64,000 bases of DNA from Antarctobacter albus (GCF_900101505.1 NZ_FMZI01000013.1:1-64000), one strand, 5' to 3'. Counted from the first letter of the stretch, positions 7,766-16,170 are shown. The notes: generated by a model from the sequence alone, not told the origin. Made by a program: numbers and translations.

Positions 7766-8770
7766 TCAGGCCCAGAGCCAGACACCCAGCGCGGCAACCG
7801 CCAGCAACCAGATCGACAGGCCGGCCATCAGGGCAAAGGCCCCGCCGCTGGCGCGCAGCAGTTTGCGGGGCGCACTGCCCAGGCCCAAGGCGGCGACGGC
7901 GGTGACCAACAGCGCGCCGGACAACGTCCTGCTGCCGTCCATGACAGCGGCGGGCAGGGCGACCACCTGGTTGAGCATCATCAGGACGACGAAGGCGACA
8001 ACGAACCAGGGCAGGCGGAAACCGCCACGTGCCTGTCCTGTCCCGGTCGTCACCAGCAAGAGCAGGACCGGCAGCATCGCGACCCGCGTCATCTTGGCCA
8101 GCGTGGCGGTCTCTCCGGTGGTTTCCGACACGGAGAACCCGGCCCCGATCACTTGCGCGACATCGTGGATGGAGGCGCCCAGGATGATGCCCTCTTGCAA
8201 AAAGTCGAACCCGGCCAGCCCGAGGAGAACCGGGTAGAAGATCATCGCAACCGTCGACATGGCCGTCGCGGTCATGATGACCAGCAGGGTGTGATCATCC
8301 TTGCCCTGGAACCCACGGGTGACAGAGGCCAGCGCCAGAGCCGCCGAGGCGCCACAGATCGCAACGGCTCCGGAGGCGATCAGAGAGGCAGGCCCGGACC
8401 AGCCCATCGCCCGTCCGATGGCCAGTCCCAGCAGGATCGTGCTTGCGCTGCCCAGGAGGATGAGCAGGAAGACCGCGGGGCCGAGGTCAAACAACTGCTC
8501 GAACGAGATACGCAGCCCCATCAGGGCGACCCCCAGTTTCAGCCCGGTCGAGGCCACCAGCCGGATCCCGGTTGCGGTGCGTTCATCTTCGGCCAGGAAG
8601 GACATGGCCATGCCCAGCAACAGCGCAAACAGCATGACCGGCGCGTCATAGCGTGCGGCGATGGCAAAGGCGGCGATGCTGATGACCACGGCCACCGCGA
8701 CGCCGGGCAGGTGCTCTTCGGCGCGGGCGCGGAGGATCGACAGCGGCGGCGAGACGCGCGTTAGGTTCAT
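7766..8770 (-). CDS. YeiH-family putative sulfate exporter
   Basis: 334 residues from the ATG at 8770, whose ATGA overlaps the stop of the Crp-type regulator. It has about ten hydrophobic spans and the family signatures GVALMGLRIS (about 85-94), AICGASAA (about 135-142) and GASIHDVAQVIGAG (about 195-208). This is the UPF0324/YeiH family, annotated as putative sulfate exporters, although the transported ion is not firmly established. It is the last gene of a nine-gene minus-strand run starting at 14899, so it is co-transcribed with a sulfonate-type ABC importer and copper/cytochrome genes. Confidence 0.88.
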   Translation of the reverse strand: MNLTRVSPPLSILRARAEEHLPGVAVAVVISIAAFAIAARYDAPVMLFALLLGMAMSFLAEDERTATGIRLVASTGLKLGVALMGLRISFEQLFDLGPAVFLLILLGSASTILLGLAIGRAMGWSGPASLIASGAVAICGASAALALASVTRGFQGKDDHTLLVIMTATAMSTVAMIFYPVLLGLAGFDFLQEGIILGASIHDVAQVIGAGFSVSETTGETATLAKMTRVAMLPVLLLLVTTGTGQARGGFRLPWFVVAFVVLMMLNQVVALPAAVMDGSRTLSGALLVTAVAALGLGSAPRKLLRASGGAFALMAGLSIWLLAVAALGVWLWA

Positions 8771-9492
8771 TCTTCCAGGCTTTCGAGGTTGTGGATGATG
8801 ATCTCGCTGCGCGTTATCTCGAGAACGCCGGCGGATTTCAATTTGTCCAGCGATTGCGTGACCCACTGTCGGGTGGCGCCCACGATGGCGGCGATCTGTT
8901 CATAGGTCAGGGTGCGATCCACGACGATGGTCTGGCCTTCCTCGCGCCCATGCGCATCGGCGAGGATGACAAGCAGCTGTCGCAGCCTCTCGGACACGGT
9001 GCGCGTGCCCAGCATCTGGATCAGTGCGGAATAGCTCTTGCCCTTCGCCACCAGCCCGTCGATCACGGCGATTGCCACTTCGGGTACTTCCCGGACCAGG
9101 TGGTGCAGGCTGGTGCCGGAGAGGAACAGCAGCTGGCAATCCTCAAGCGAATCCGCCGACCAGACGTGGCGGCCGCGGCCAAAGACCTCTGGCCCGCCGA
9201 CGAAATGGCCCGGGCTCCAGTAGGCGAGCGTGATCTCGCGCCCCGAAGGGCCGGTGTAGAAGGTCCGCACGCGGCCTTCCTCGATCACCCAGACGCCGGT
9301 ATGGGCCGCGCCCTGGTGAAAGATGCCTTCTCCCTTGGAAAAGCTGCAGCGTGTGCCAAGCTTGCGGACTTTCTTGCGCTGATCCGGGGACAGGCTGGCC
9401 AGGAAACCGGCGCCCTCGTTGAGTTCCAGGAAATACTCCGACAGGTAGATCGCGCCGGGGCCGGTATTGTCGATGTCGGTCTCTTCGCTCAT
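8767..9492 (-). CDS. Crp/Fnr-family transcriptional regulator
   Basis: 241 residues from the ATG at 9492. The cyclic-nucleotide-type beta-roll covers about residues 30-145 (KGEGIFHQGAAHTGVWVIEEG), then a dimerisation helix, then a C-terminal winged helix (about 175-235) with LTYEQIAAIVGATRQWVTQS as recognition region. The N-terminal cysteine cluster of oxygen-sensing FNR is absent, so it is not an FNR-type iron-sulfur sensor; the ligand is unknown. It overlaps its neighbours by ATGA on both sides (cytochrome c upstream, YeiH downstream). It may control the operon it sits in, but no site was identified with confidence. Confidence 0.88.
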   Translation of the reverse strand: MSEETDIDNTGPGAIYLSEYFLELNEGAGFLASLSPDQRKKVRKLGTRCSFSKGEGIFHQGAAHTGVWVIEEGRVRTFYTGPSGREITLAYWSPGHFVGGPEVFGRGRHVWSADSLEDCQLLFLSGTSLHHLVREVPEVAIAVIDGLVAKGKSYSALIQMLGTRTVSERLRQLLVILADAHGREEGQTIVVDRTLTYEQIAAIVGATRQWVTQSLDKLKSAGVLEITRSEIIIHNLESLEE

Positions 9493-10064
9493 GGGCGCGG
9501 CACCGAGGCAAGGTAGGCGGCGATGGCCGCGATCTCGCTGTCGTCGGCTGGCATCATCGGCCCGTGGGGAAGGCACCCCAGGTGCGTGCCGCGCGTGCCA
9601 TCGCGGAAGTCGCGCATCTGTTTGACCAGGTAATCCGCGTGCTGCGCGGTAAGGTGGGGCACGCCCAGATACGGGGTCTCGGCGTCATGGCAGGTGCCGC
9701 AGTTCCGCGCCTCGTAGAGGGCGCGGCCCTCGGCATTCCCCTGAGGCGCCGGGGCGGGCGGATCCTGGGTCGAGAACCACTCGACCACCACCGCGATCTC
9801 CTCGGGTTTCAGCTCGGTCACGATGCTGGTCATCTGCCCCCCGTCGTTGTGGCGATCACCCGACAGGAAGGCGCGGACCTGGTTTTCGATGTAGACCGGC
9901 TCTTGTCCCGCGAGGTTGGGAAAGCGGGCATTGGCTGACACCCCGAACAGTCCGTGGCAGAGCGCGCAGCGTTCGTAGGGCGGAAAGGCCTCGGCGTCGA
10001 AATCGGCGCTGGCTGGTGTAGCCATTGCCAGCGCAATGGCGATGAACGTGGCTTTAGGACCCAT
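9489..10064 (-). CDS. Diheme c-type cytochrome (c4-like)
   Basis: 191 residues from MGPKATF at 10064, with a Sec signal peptide (about 1-22, ending ASA-D). There are two heme-attachment motifs: CALCH at about residues 34-38 and CGTCH at about 122-126. Methionines in each half could be axial ligands. The two-domain layout resembles cytochrome c4 or a soluble periplasmic diheme electron carrier. It lies directly after a PCu(A)C copper chaperone, overlapping it, and before a Crp-type regulator. It could pass electrons from the block's redox enzyme to a terminal oxidase, but the partner is not identifiable here. Confidence 0.88.
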   Translation of the reverse strand: MGPKATFIAIALAMATPASADFDAEAFPPYERCALCHGLFGVSANARFPNLAGQEPVYIENQVRAFLSGDRHNDGGQMTSIVTELKPEEIAVVVEWFSTQDPPAPAPQGNAEGRALYEARNCGTCHDAETPYLGVPHLTAQHADYLVKQMRDFRDGTRGTHLGCLPHGPMMPADDSEIAAIAAYLASVPRP

Positions 10065-10485
10065 GCCGCACCCGTGTGACCGGAACCTGCACCGGCAGGG
10101 TTTCCCCGTTCGCAAACGTCAGGGTGAGCAAGACCGTGTCGCCCTCTGCCTGCTTCGCGGCAGGATGCATCAGCATGACGTGCAGCCCGCCGGGGGTGAA
10201 GACGATGCGCTGGCCGGGGGCAATGTCGATGGCATCCACCGCCGACATCGTCGCCACGTCCCCCATCTCCACGGAGCGGTGCAGATGCGCCATCGCGTAT
10301 CCCTCGGCCCGGACGCCGATCAGGCGGCGCGTTTCCGGGCTGTCGTTGGTCAGCTTGAAATAGGCGGCATGGGCCATGACGCCCGGCGGGGCCATCGGCA
10401 CGAAAGCGTCCGAAACGGTCAGGCCGCCGGCGGAGGCGGCGAGGGGCATCATCAGTGAGAGGGCAAGGACAGCAAGGCGTTTCAT
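10054..10485 (-). CDS. PCu(A)C-type periplasmic copper chaperone
   Basis: 143 residues with a signal peptide (about 1-19). It carries the copper-binding pattern of the family: His and Met in AHLHRSVEMGDVATM (about 64-78) and the downstream GGLHVMLMHP (about 98-107). PCu(A)C delivers Cu(I) to the CuA centre of cytochrome oxidase together with SCO proteins. Here it follows a SCO gene with an ATGA overlap and precedes a diheme cytochrome. The function is well supported by motif and context; which oxidase or cuproenzyme it serves is not shown. Confidence 0.9.
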   Translation of the reverse strand: MKRLAVLALSLMMPLAASAGGLTVSDAFVPMAPPGVMAHAAYFKLTNDSPETRRLIGVRAEGYAMAHLHRSVEMGDVATMSAVDAIDIAPGQRIVFTPGGLHVMLMHPAAKQAEGDTVLLTLTFANGETLPVQVPVTRVRHGS

Positions 10486-11072
10486 TGGTTCAGGCTCCTG
10501 CGGTAGGCGATTTGCAGACGGGCGAGGAACTCGGCGGTGGCGCCGGGATCGAACGGGGGCTGCAGCTTGGCCCGCAGAGTTCCGTCCGGGGCGATCACCG
10601 AGACCGCGGAACTGTGCTGCACCTCGTAGTAGCCCGAGGCATCCGGTTTCATCAGGCGATAGAAACTGTCTGTCGCCTCGATCAGGGTGTCGATCTGGTC
10701 GCGCGTGCCGGTGAAGCCGCGAAAATCCGGGTGAAAATAGCGCGCGTAGTCACTGACCGTGCCGGCGTCCCGCGCCGGATCGACCGAGACAAAGACCACC
10801 TGCGGGACATTGTCCGGCCGCACCCGCATCGAGGTCTCGGATACCGCGGCCTCGAGGTTGCCCAGGGTGAAGGGGCAGACATCGGGGCAGGAGAGAAAGC
10901 CGAACATCACCAGAGTCCAGTGTCCGTTTAGGGCGTCCTTGTCCAAGGTCTCGCCCAGATCGTTTTCCAGGTGAAAGGCGGGCAGGGCCACGGGCTCGTC
11001 CAGTTCGACGCCCTGGACCTGCGCCATCAGCGGCGCGGCGATCAGCGACAGTAGAATGGCAAGGCGTCTCAT
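10482..11072 (-). CDS. SCO1/SenC-family copper-binding thioredoxin-like protein
   Basis: 196 residues with a signal peptide (about 1-18). The copper/thiol motif CPDVCP lies near residues 62-67, and the distant conserved His falls in YEVQHSSAV (about 149-157). The fold is thioredoxin-like. SCO proteins act with PCu(A)C in CuA assembly or as thiol reductants. The start overlaps the upstream ABC ATPase stop by ATGA and its stop overlaps the PCu(A)C start, so copper handling is translationally tied to the transporter operon, which is unusual. Confidence 0.9.
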   Translation of the reverse strand: MRRLAILLSLIAAPLMAQVQGVELDEPVALPAFHLENDLGETLDKDALNGHWTLVMFGFLSCPDVCPFTLGNLEAAVSETSMRVRPDNVPQVVFVSVDPARDAGTVSDYARYFHPDFRGFTGTRDQIDTLIEATDSFYRLMKPDASGYYEVQHSSAVSVIAPDGTLRAKLQPPFDPGATAEFLARLQIAYRRSLNQ

Positions 11073-11905
11073 GCGTTCTGGCTTTCGAAGGATTTGCGGC
11101 TTTCGGCCTTGATCGTGGCCAGGCAGTGCTGGCGCGCCTGCATGTAGGCCGGTTCGGTGGCCATGTCGGTCGAGCGCGGGCGGGGCAGGTCGATGCGCAC
11201 GTCCTCGATGATACGCCCAGGGGCCGCGCTCATGATCAGGACGCGGTCGGCCAGGAACACCGCTTCGTCGACGTCATGGGTGACAAAGACAACCGTCGTG
11301 CCGAACTTGCGCCAGATATCCAGCAGGCTTTCCTGCATCATCAGGCGTGTTTGCGCGTCGAGCGCGCCAAAAGGTTCGTCCATCAGCAGGACCGAGGGGT
11401 AATTCGCCAGCGCCCGCGCGATGCCGACCCGTTGCTGCATCCCGCCCGACAGTTCCGCCGGGTAGCGGTCACCGAATTTCTTCAGCCCCACGAGTTCGAG
11501 GAAGGTATTGGCGGTCGATCCGGACTCGGTCCGGGAATGACCGGCCATCCGGGGGCCGAAAGCCACGTTTTCATAGACCGTCTTCCAGGGCAGCAGCGAA
11601 TACTGCTGAAACACCATGCCCCGGTCCGGCCCGGGTTTGCGCACCTCCTTGCCATCGACCAGGACCGCGCCTGTCGAAGGCTCGACATAGCCGGCGATGG
11701 CATTCAGGAGCGTGGACTTGCCGCAGCCGGACGGGCCGAGGATGCAGACGAATTCGCCCGCCTCGATGGTGATGTCGGTGGTCTCGGTCGCGCGGTAGGC
11801 CGATTTGCCCTTGCCGAAGGTGATCGAGACGTCCTTGACCTCGATGCGGCCCTTGCCGATGTCATCGCGTTGCTGAGGGGCCTTGAATTTGAGGATATCA
11901 AGCAT
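11069..11905 (-). CDS. ABC transporter ATP-binding protein (SsuB/TauB/NrtD class)
   Basis: 278 residues with Walker A GPSGCGKST (about 58-66), Q-loop in VFQQYSLLPW (about 98-107), signature LSGGMQQR (about 150-157), Walker B VLLMDEP (about 171-177) and the switch His in VTHD. The QQYSLLPW and FVTHDVDEA segments are typical of nitrate/sulfonate/taurine importer ATPases. It overlaps the unknown membrane protein upstream by eight bases and the SCO gene downstream. It is expected to energise the permease at 12563-13453; the substrate is unknown, with sulfonates or related anions favoured by context. Confidence 0.92.
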   Translation of the reverse strand: MLDILKFKAPQQRDDIGKGRIEVKDVSITFGKGKSAYRATETTDITIEAGEFVCILGPSGCGKSTLLNAIAGYVEPSTGAVLVDGKEVRKPGPDRGMVFQQYSLLPWKTVYENVAFGPRMAGHSRTESGSTANTFLELVGLKKFGDRYPAELSGGMQQRVGIARALANYPSVLLMDEPFGALDAQTRLMMQESLLDIWRKFGTTVVFVTHDVDEAVFLADRVLIMSAAPGRIIEDVRIDLPRPRSTDMATEPAYMQARQHCLATIKAESRKSFESQNA

Positions 11906-12566
11906 GGGCCGGGACTCCCTTTGACTGTTGAGCGGGGCGCGATTTGCGCCACGCGAGGTAGAGGATCAGCGCCGTCAGCAGGCCGAAGCCCAGGACCGAC
12001 AGCAGCGGGCCGGAACGTTCCAGCGCCAATGAGGTCGAAGTGCCGAGGCCGAGCATCGCCAGGCCGACAACCCACGATGGCGTGGCGCAGCAGACAACCC
12101 AGCTCATCGTGACGTTGGTCAGCGCCACGAGAAAGGCGCCCAGCCCGGCAGTCGCCCTGAGGCTATTGCGGGCCGGAGCGGCGCAGGCCGTCCGGTGCAA
12201 GAGCGAGACGGCCAGCCCCACCATCGCGCCCAGCAGGCACAGCACCAGCAGGCGCGAGGGCATGATGTTCAGGCTCCACTCGGAAATGCCGGTGCCGTAG
12301 TCGTAGTTCATGCGCCCGATCTCGATCAGCCACTCTTCGCGGATGATCCCGACCATGTCGCGCACCGATGGCGTGGACCGGATGATGTGCAGCACGTTGC
12401 CCGGCCAGTCGTAGAAGGTGACGTAATTGGGCCAGGCGCGGAACCGCAGCAGGAGCGCGGCGAACATGGCGACCTGGTGCAGCAGGGCGAAGAGGACGCC
12501 CCAGAGCAGCAGGTGTCGCCAGCGCTGGCGGATCTCGCCCGCGATGATGGTGAGCGGGGCCATCAC
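11898..12566 (-). CDS. Unrecognised membrane protein inside the ABC importer operon
   Basis: 222 residues with about five predicted membrane segments (around 20-40, 108-125, 138-155, 158-178, 187-207). A Cys-Cys-Ala-Thr-Pro motif sits in a membrane stretch (SWVVCCATPSW, about 155-165), and the segment between spans 1 and 2 is rich in Tyr/Trp. No ABC-permease EAA loop is visible, so it is not an obvious second permease. It is locked between the permease and ATPase genes by ATGA and eight-base overlaps, so it must be made with them. A paired-cysteine-plus-proline segment recalls metal or thiol transporters, but this is speculative. Confidence 0.7.
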   Translation of the reverse strand: MMAPLTIIAGEIRQRWRHLLLWGVLFALLHQVAMFAALLLRFRAWPNYVTFYDWPGNVLHIIRSTPSVRDMVGIIREEWLIEIGRMNYDYGTGISEWSLNIMPSRLLVLCLLGAMVGLAVSLLHRTACAAPARNSLRATAGLGAFLVALTNVTMSWVVCCATPSWVVGLAMLGLGTSTSLALERSGPLLSVLGFGLLTALILYLAWRKSRPAQQSKGVPAHA

Positions 12567-13453
12567 CGCGTCCTTTTCTGCCAGGCCAGCATCGGCGCGG
12601 TCAGCAGCTTGACCGCCGCGGTCGAGCCGGTGCCGAGGAACCCGATCACCAGCATGCCGACGACGATGTCCTGGTAGTTGATCAGGCTGTAGGCGTTCCA
12701 GGTGAAATAGCCGATGCCGTATTGCCCCGAGATGATCTCTCCGGCCAAAAGCGAGAACCAGCTGACCCCCATGCCGATGGCCAGACCCGCCGCGATCGAG
12801 GGCAGGGCGGCCGGGATGACCACATGCCGGAAAACGTCCCAGCGCGAGGCACCCAGCGACTGCGTGGCCCGCACCAGCACCTCAGGCGTCTGTTCGACCC
12901 CGTGCAGGGTGTTCAGCACGATGGGAAAGAGCGCGCCAAGGAAGGTGATGTAGATGATCGAGCTTTCCTCGGTCGGCCACATCAGGATCGCCAGCGGTAT
13001 CCAGGCCACGGCGGGAATGGGGCGTACAACTTCGATGTAGGGCATGATCAGCGCCCGGGCGAGGCGCGATCGTCCCATCACCAGGCCGATCCCGATGCCA
13101 AGGGCGCAGGCCAGCGAATAGCTGATGAGGATACGGCGCATCGAGACGCCGATATGGGTCCAGAAGATCCCGGTCTGCACATGCGTCACGAAGGCGTCAA
13201 AGACGCGCCAGGGCGAGGGGACATTCTGGAAGTTGATGTAGAAATCCACGTTGTTGGCGGTCAGCAGGTGCCAGGCCAGCACGCCCAGCGTCAGCGAAAG
13301 CGCGACCAGCCCCAGATTGCCCAGTTGCGCGGCGCTGATCCGTGGCAGGCGAAGGGTTGGCCCGGCCGGTGGCGGCGCTGGGCTGGCCACAACTGCCGGT
13401 TCCGGCGTGGCGTTTACGGGCGGGGTTTCGGTCGTCTTCAGCGCTTGGGACAT
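12563..13453 (-). CDS. ABC transporter permease (SsuC/TauC/NrtB class)
   Basis: 296 residues. A proline/alanine-rich N-terminal stretch (1-45) precedes six predicted spans. The cytoplasmic coupling loop is visible as RATQSLGASRWDVFRHVVIPAA (within about 198-220), the typical EAA-like motif of the binding-protein-dependent permease family. It lies 75 bases after the binding-protein gene across a strong stem-loop, and overlaps the unknown membrane protein by ATGA. It works with the ATPase at 11069 and the binding protein at 13529. Specificity not determinable. Confidence 0.9.
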   Translation of the reverse strand: MSQALKTTETPPVNATPEPAVVASPAPPPAGPTLRLPRISAAQLGNLGLVALSLTLGVLAWHLLTANNVDFYINFQNVPSPWRVFDAFVTHVQTGIFWTHIGVSMRRILISYSLACALGIGIGLVMGRSRLARALIMPYIEVVRPIPAVAWIPLAILMWPTEESSIIYITFLGALFPIVLNTLHGVEQTPEVLVRATQSLGASRWDVFRHVVIPAALPSIAAGLAIGMGVSWFSLLAGEIISGQYGIGYFTWNAYSLINYQDIVVGMLVIGFLGTGSTAAVKLLTAPMLAWQKRTR

Positions 13454-13482
13454 GGCTTGCCTCCGGTGGAGCTTGCTGCGTA

Positions 13483-13507
13483 CCCGGGGCGGAACGTCCG
13501 CCCCGGG
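13483..13507 (-). other. Intercistronic stem-loop after the binding-protein gene
   Basis: CCCGGGGCGGA and TCCGCCCCGGG form a perfect 11-base-pair stem with a three-base loop between the binding-protein stop (13529) and the permease start (13453). No T-run follows in the direction of transcription, so it is more likely an mRNA-stabilising or attenuating hairpin than a full terminator. It would favour excess binding protein over permease. Confidence 0.65.
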
Positions 13508-13528
13508 CCTTTTCTGGAGGGGAAGGGG

Positions 13529-14899
13529 TCAGCCCTCGGAGGTGAAATCCGCGATGGCGGCGTCGAAGGTGATGACCTCGCCCGAATGGCTTGCGGCATA
13601 TGTCTCGGCCTCGCCCTTGCGCAGGAAGGTGGCGTAATCCTCGCCGGCCTTGACCCAGAAGGCGGTCTTGCCAAAGAGCTTCAGCCCGGTTTCGCTGTCG
13701 TAGACATAGGTGGCATTCAGCTTGGCCCCGGTACCCTGCATCGCGGCAACGGCGGCAAGGAACTCAGGCATGGTCTCATAGGTCGAGACGCCGTCACGCG
13801 CATGCCAGATCTCGGCTGGCAGGCCGGCGTTGGCCTCTTTCGGATCGACCGTCGCGGCCTTGTCGGCCTCGTAGTCCAGCCCCATGTCGGCGTAGGCGGC
13901 CTTGATGTAGTCCTCGGTGATCCAGGCGTCGAAATCCAGCGGCGGGATCGCCTTTTCGCGCACCAGGACACCGTGGTCGAATTTCAGCGCATCGACCCAT
14001 TCGGCCTTGATCGTCGGATCCAGCGTCAGGTGCCCGCCCTTGGAGAAGTAGAGGTACAGAACCTCTTTCTCGACCCCGGTCCAGGTTTCCATCTCGGTCA
14101 CGGCGCGCATCGGATCCTCGCGGATCCACTCGCCCGCCTCGATCACGGCCTTCAGGAAGGCCTCGACGACCTCGGGATACTCTTCGGCAAAATCCTCGCG
14201 GACGACGACGCCGTGCAGGTAGGGCACGCCAGCCTCGGAGCCGTCATAGATCTTGCGGCCCGTGCCCCGGAATTCCATGATCTCGGACCAGGGGCAGAAA
14301 TCGCTGTGCGCGTCGATCTTGCCAGCCGCGATATTGGCCGCGCCCACGGCGGGGCTCTGGTTCTTCAGGACGTATTCGCCCGCGGGCATGTCGTTGTCCT
14401 GCATCGCCTTCAGCAACATGCCCCAGGCGGCGGAGCCGACCGGCGTCGAGACGGATTTGCCGCGCAGCTGGTCGATGGAATAGATGTCGCTCTCGACCGG
14501 GACGACGATGGCATTGCCCGACCCCTTGAGGTTATAGCCGGTGCCCGCGACATAGATCGACCGCAGGCTGTCGGTTTCCTGGAACTTGGCGCCGTTCACG
14601 ATCAGGGGATAGTCGCCCATGACGCCGATGTTCAGCTTGTTGGCCAGCATCTGGTTGGTGATCGGCCCGCCAGAGCTATAGTCGGACCAGGTGATGTTCC
14701 ATTCCGCGTCGGCATATTCGCCATCCGTGGGTAGGTATTTTTCCAGCAGGCCGAGTTCCTTGACGACGATGCCCGCCGTATAGGTGTCTGTGCACATCGA
14801 CTGGTGCCCGATCGCAATCGTGATCTCTTCGGCCCATGCCGCGAATGCGAGGGGGACCAAGGCTGTACTCGTAAGGGTGGTCTTGAGGAAGGTCTTCAT
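13529..14899 (-). CDS. Periplasmic substrate-binding protein of the nitrate/sulfonate type
   Basis: 456 residues from MKTFLKTT at 14899, with AGGAGAG upstream. A signal peptide (about 1-23, cutting near AWA-EE) is followed by the binding lobe sequence IAIGHQSMCTDTYTAGI and SSGGPITNQMLANKLNIGVMG, typical of the NrtA/SsuA/TauA superfamily. It is clearly longer than ordinary SsuA (about 320), because of an extra C-terminal part from about 330. It is the first gene of the nine-gene operon running to 7766. A longer in-frame reading reaches 15091 but is basic and proline-rich and has no signal peptide. Ligand unknown. Confidence 0.88.
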   Translation of the reverse strand: MKTFLKTTLTSTALVPLAFAAWAEEITIAIGHQSMCTDTYTAGIVVKELGLLEKYLPTDGEYADAEWNITWSDYSSGGPITNQMLANKLNIGVMGDYPLIVNGAKFQETDSLRSIYVAGTGYNLKGSGNAIVVPVESDIYSIDQLRGKSVSTPVGSAAWGMLLKAMQDNDMPAGEYVLKNQSPAVGAANIAAGKIDAHSDFCPWSEIMEFRGTGRKIYDGSEAGVPYLHGVVVREDFAEEYPEVVEAFLKAVIEAGEWIREDPMRAVTEMETWTGVEKEVLYLYFSKGGHLTLDPTIKAEWVDALKFDHGVLVREKAIPPLDFDAWITEDYIKAAYADMGLDYEADKAATVDPKEANAGLPAEIWHARDGVSTYETMPEFLAAVAAMQGTGAKLNATYVYDSETGLKLFGKTAFWVKAGEDYATFLRKGEAETYAASHSGEVITFDAAIADFTSEG

Positions 14900-15208
14900 C
14901 ACGTCTCTCCTGTGAGTTTCCGAGAAGTCGTCGATCGTTCCTCCAGCAGTATCCGGCCCTTCGATGCGCCCTGTAAAAGGTCGAGGGGGTGCTTTCTGAC
15001 CGGATTTCCGGATTGCCCTCTTTTTGTGCTTGATTTGCGGCCGATGACCGCTAAGGCGCCGCAATTCGGACCGCCGATCTGCGAATCGCATATAAAAATA
15101 TCGTTTTATATCAGTAACTTGGTTTGAAGTTCGGATGCGCGAATACCCCCCGGGGAGCGATGCCCGGGAGGATTAAAAATGCAGCGATTTCAGTGGGAAC
15201 GTGCCTGT
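14900..15208. other. Gap between HEAT gene and importer operon, likely promoter region
   Basis: About 310 bases on the upstream side of the binding-protein gene. It contains an AT-rich inverted repeat (15090-15111) and a GC-rich imperfect hairpin (about 15147-15172: CCCCCCGGGG against GCCCGGGAGG) close after the HEAT-protein stop, which may act as a weak terminator. This suggests that the importer operon has its own promoter. Confidence 0.5.
15090..15111. promoter_or_regulatory. AT-rich palindrome, candidate operator of the importer operon
   Basis: ATATAAAA (15090-15097) and TTTTATAT (15104-15111) form a perfect 8-base inverted repeat with a six-base spacer in an otherwise GC-rich region, about 190 bases before the binding-protein start. 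Size and symmetry fit a dimeric regulator site. It does not match the Crp or FNR consensus, so assignment to the operon's Crp-type gene is not supported. Confidence 0.5.
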
Positions 15209-16162
15209 TCAGGCGGCCATGCGCTCCAGCGCCCAACGCACGTTCTTGCGCACATCCGGGTCGTTGTCGTCGGCATATTTCTTCAGGTACGAGGCCGTCG
15301 CCGGCACAGCGAGTTCGCCCAGAACTGCGGCGCATTCCTTGCGCAGGTTGGGCACGGGCAGGTCCATCATCGGGGCGATTTCCATCGCCGCCTCGGTCGC
15401 GCCCAGCTTGCCCAGCGACCGCACGGCCTTCAGCCGCACCTGCCAGTAGTCGTCGGCCAGGGCGCCGCGCAGGGCAGGGATGCAGGACGGACCGCCGGAC
15501 TTCGCCAGCGTTTCCGCCGCTGCCTCGCGCACGATCCATTCCGGGTCTGTCAGGGCCGCGATCAGGGCCGATTGCGCGGCCTCGGACTGCGAGAACCCCA
15601 TTGCCGCCAGCGCCGTGCGCCGCACGTTGACATCCGTATCATGCGCGGCCTCCTGCAGCGCGGGCAGGGAGGTTTCGTCCTGCAGCCAGCCGATCACGCC
15701 AACCGCCTGCGCCCGCACACCGGGGGCAGCGTGTTTCAGCGCGGCGACGGCGGGCGTCATGGCCTCTGGCCGACGCAACTCCTTGATCCCGGCGAGGCAG
15801 GCGGTCAGCTTGACCTCGTTCGCGTCCCCCAGGTGCGGCAGGATCGCATCCCCGGACGTCGGATCCTTGAGTTCGGTCAGGGATACAGAGGCCGCGGCCA
15901 CGACTGCTGGGTCAGGATCGGTCAGGGCCGAAACCAGGGCCGCGGCCACCTCTGGCCCGTCGAAATCGGTCAACCCCTGGGCGGCCTGCTTGCGGACGCC
16001 GGCGTCTTCGTCGGCGATGGCGCGGGCAAGGTGGGGAATGGCCGCCGGATCGGCGCTGTCGGTCAGGTCGATCACCGCCATGATCCGCGCGCCGGGCACC
16101 GGGTCGTCCAGCCCCTCGGCGAGGTCCGCGATGTCGTCGAAATCTTCGAAAAGTCCGCTCAT
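15209..16162 (-). CDS. HEAT-repeat protein
   Basis: 317 residues from MSGLFEDF at 16162, preceded by GAGGA. The chain consists of about nine to ten helical repeats of roughly 30 residues with the PBS-lyase/HEAT pattern, such as DPDPAVVAAASVSLTEL, DTDVNVRRTALAAMG and DDYWQVRLKAVRSLGKLG. No signal peptide or membrane span. Such solenoids act as scaffolds or help load cofactors or partners. It lies eight bases after the ferredoxin gene in the flavoprotein operon, so it probably binds or assembles that redox complex, an inference from context only. Confidence 0.85.
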   Translation of the reverse strand: MSGLFEDFDDIADLAEGLDDPVPGARIMAVIDLTDSADPAAIPHLARAIADEDAGVRKQAAQGLTDFDGPEVAAALVSALTDPDPAVVAAASVSLTELKDPTSGDAILPHLGDANEVKLTACLAGIKELRRPEAMTPAVAALKHAAPGVRAQAVGVIGWLQDETSLPALQEAAHDTDVNVRRTALAAMGFSQSEAAQSALIAALTDPEWIVREAAAETLAKSGGPSCIPALRGALADDYWQVRLKAVRSLGKLGATEAAMEIAPMMDLPVPNLRKECAAVLGELAVPATASYLKKYADDNDPDVRKNVRWALERMAA

Positions 16163-16170
16163 CTCTGTCC

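Noticed and set aside
8767-9492. Crp-type gene considered as FNR oxygen sensor
   Set aside because: No N-terminal cysteine cluster is present; only isolated cysteines at about 47 and 116.
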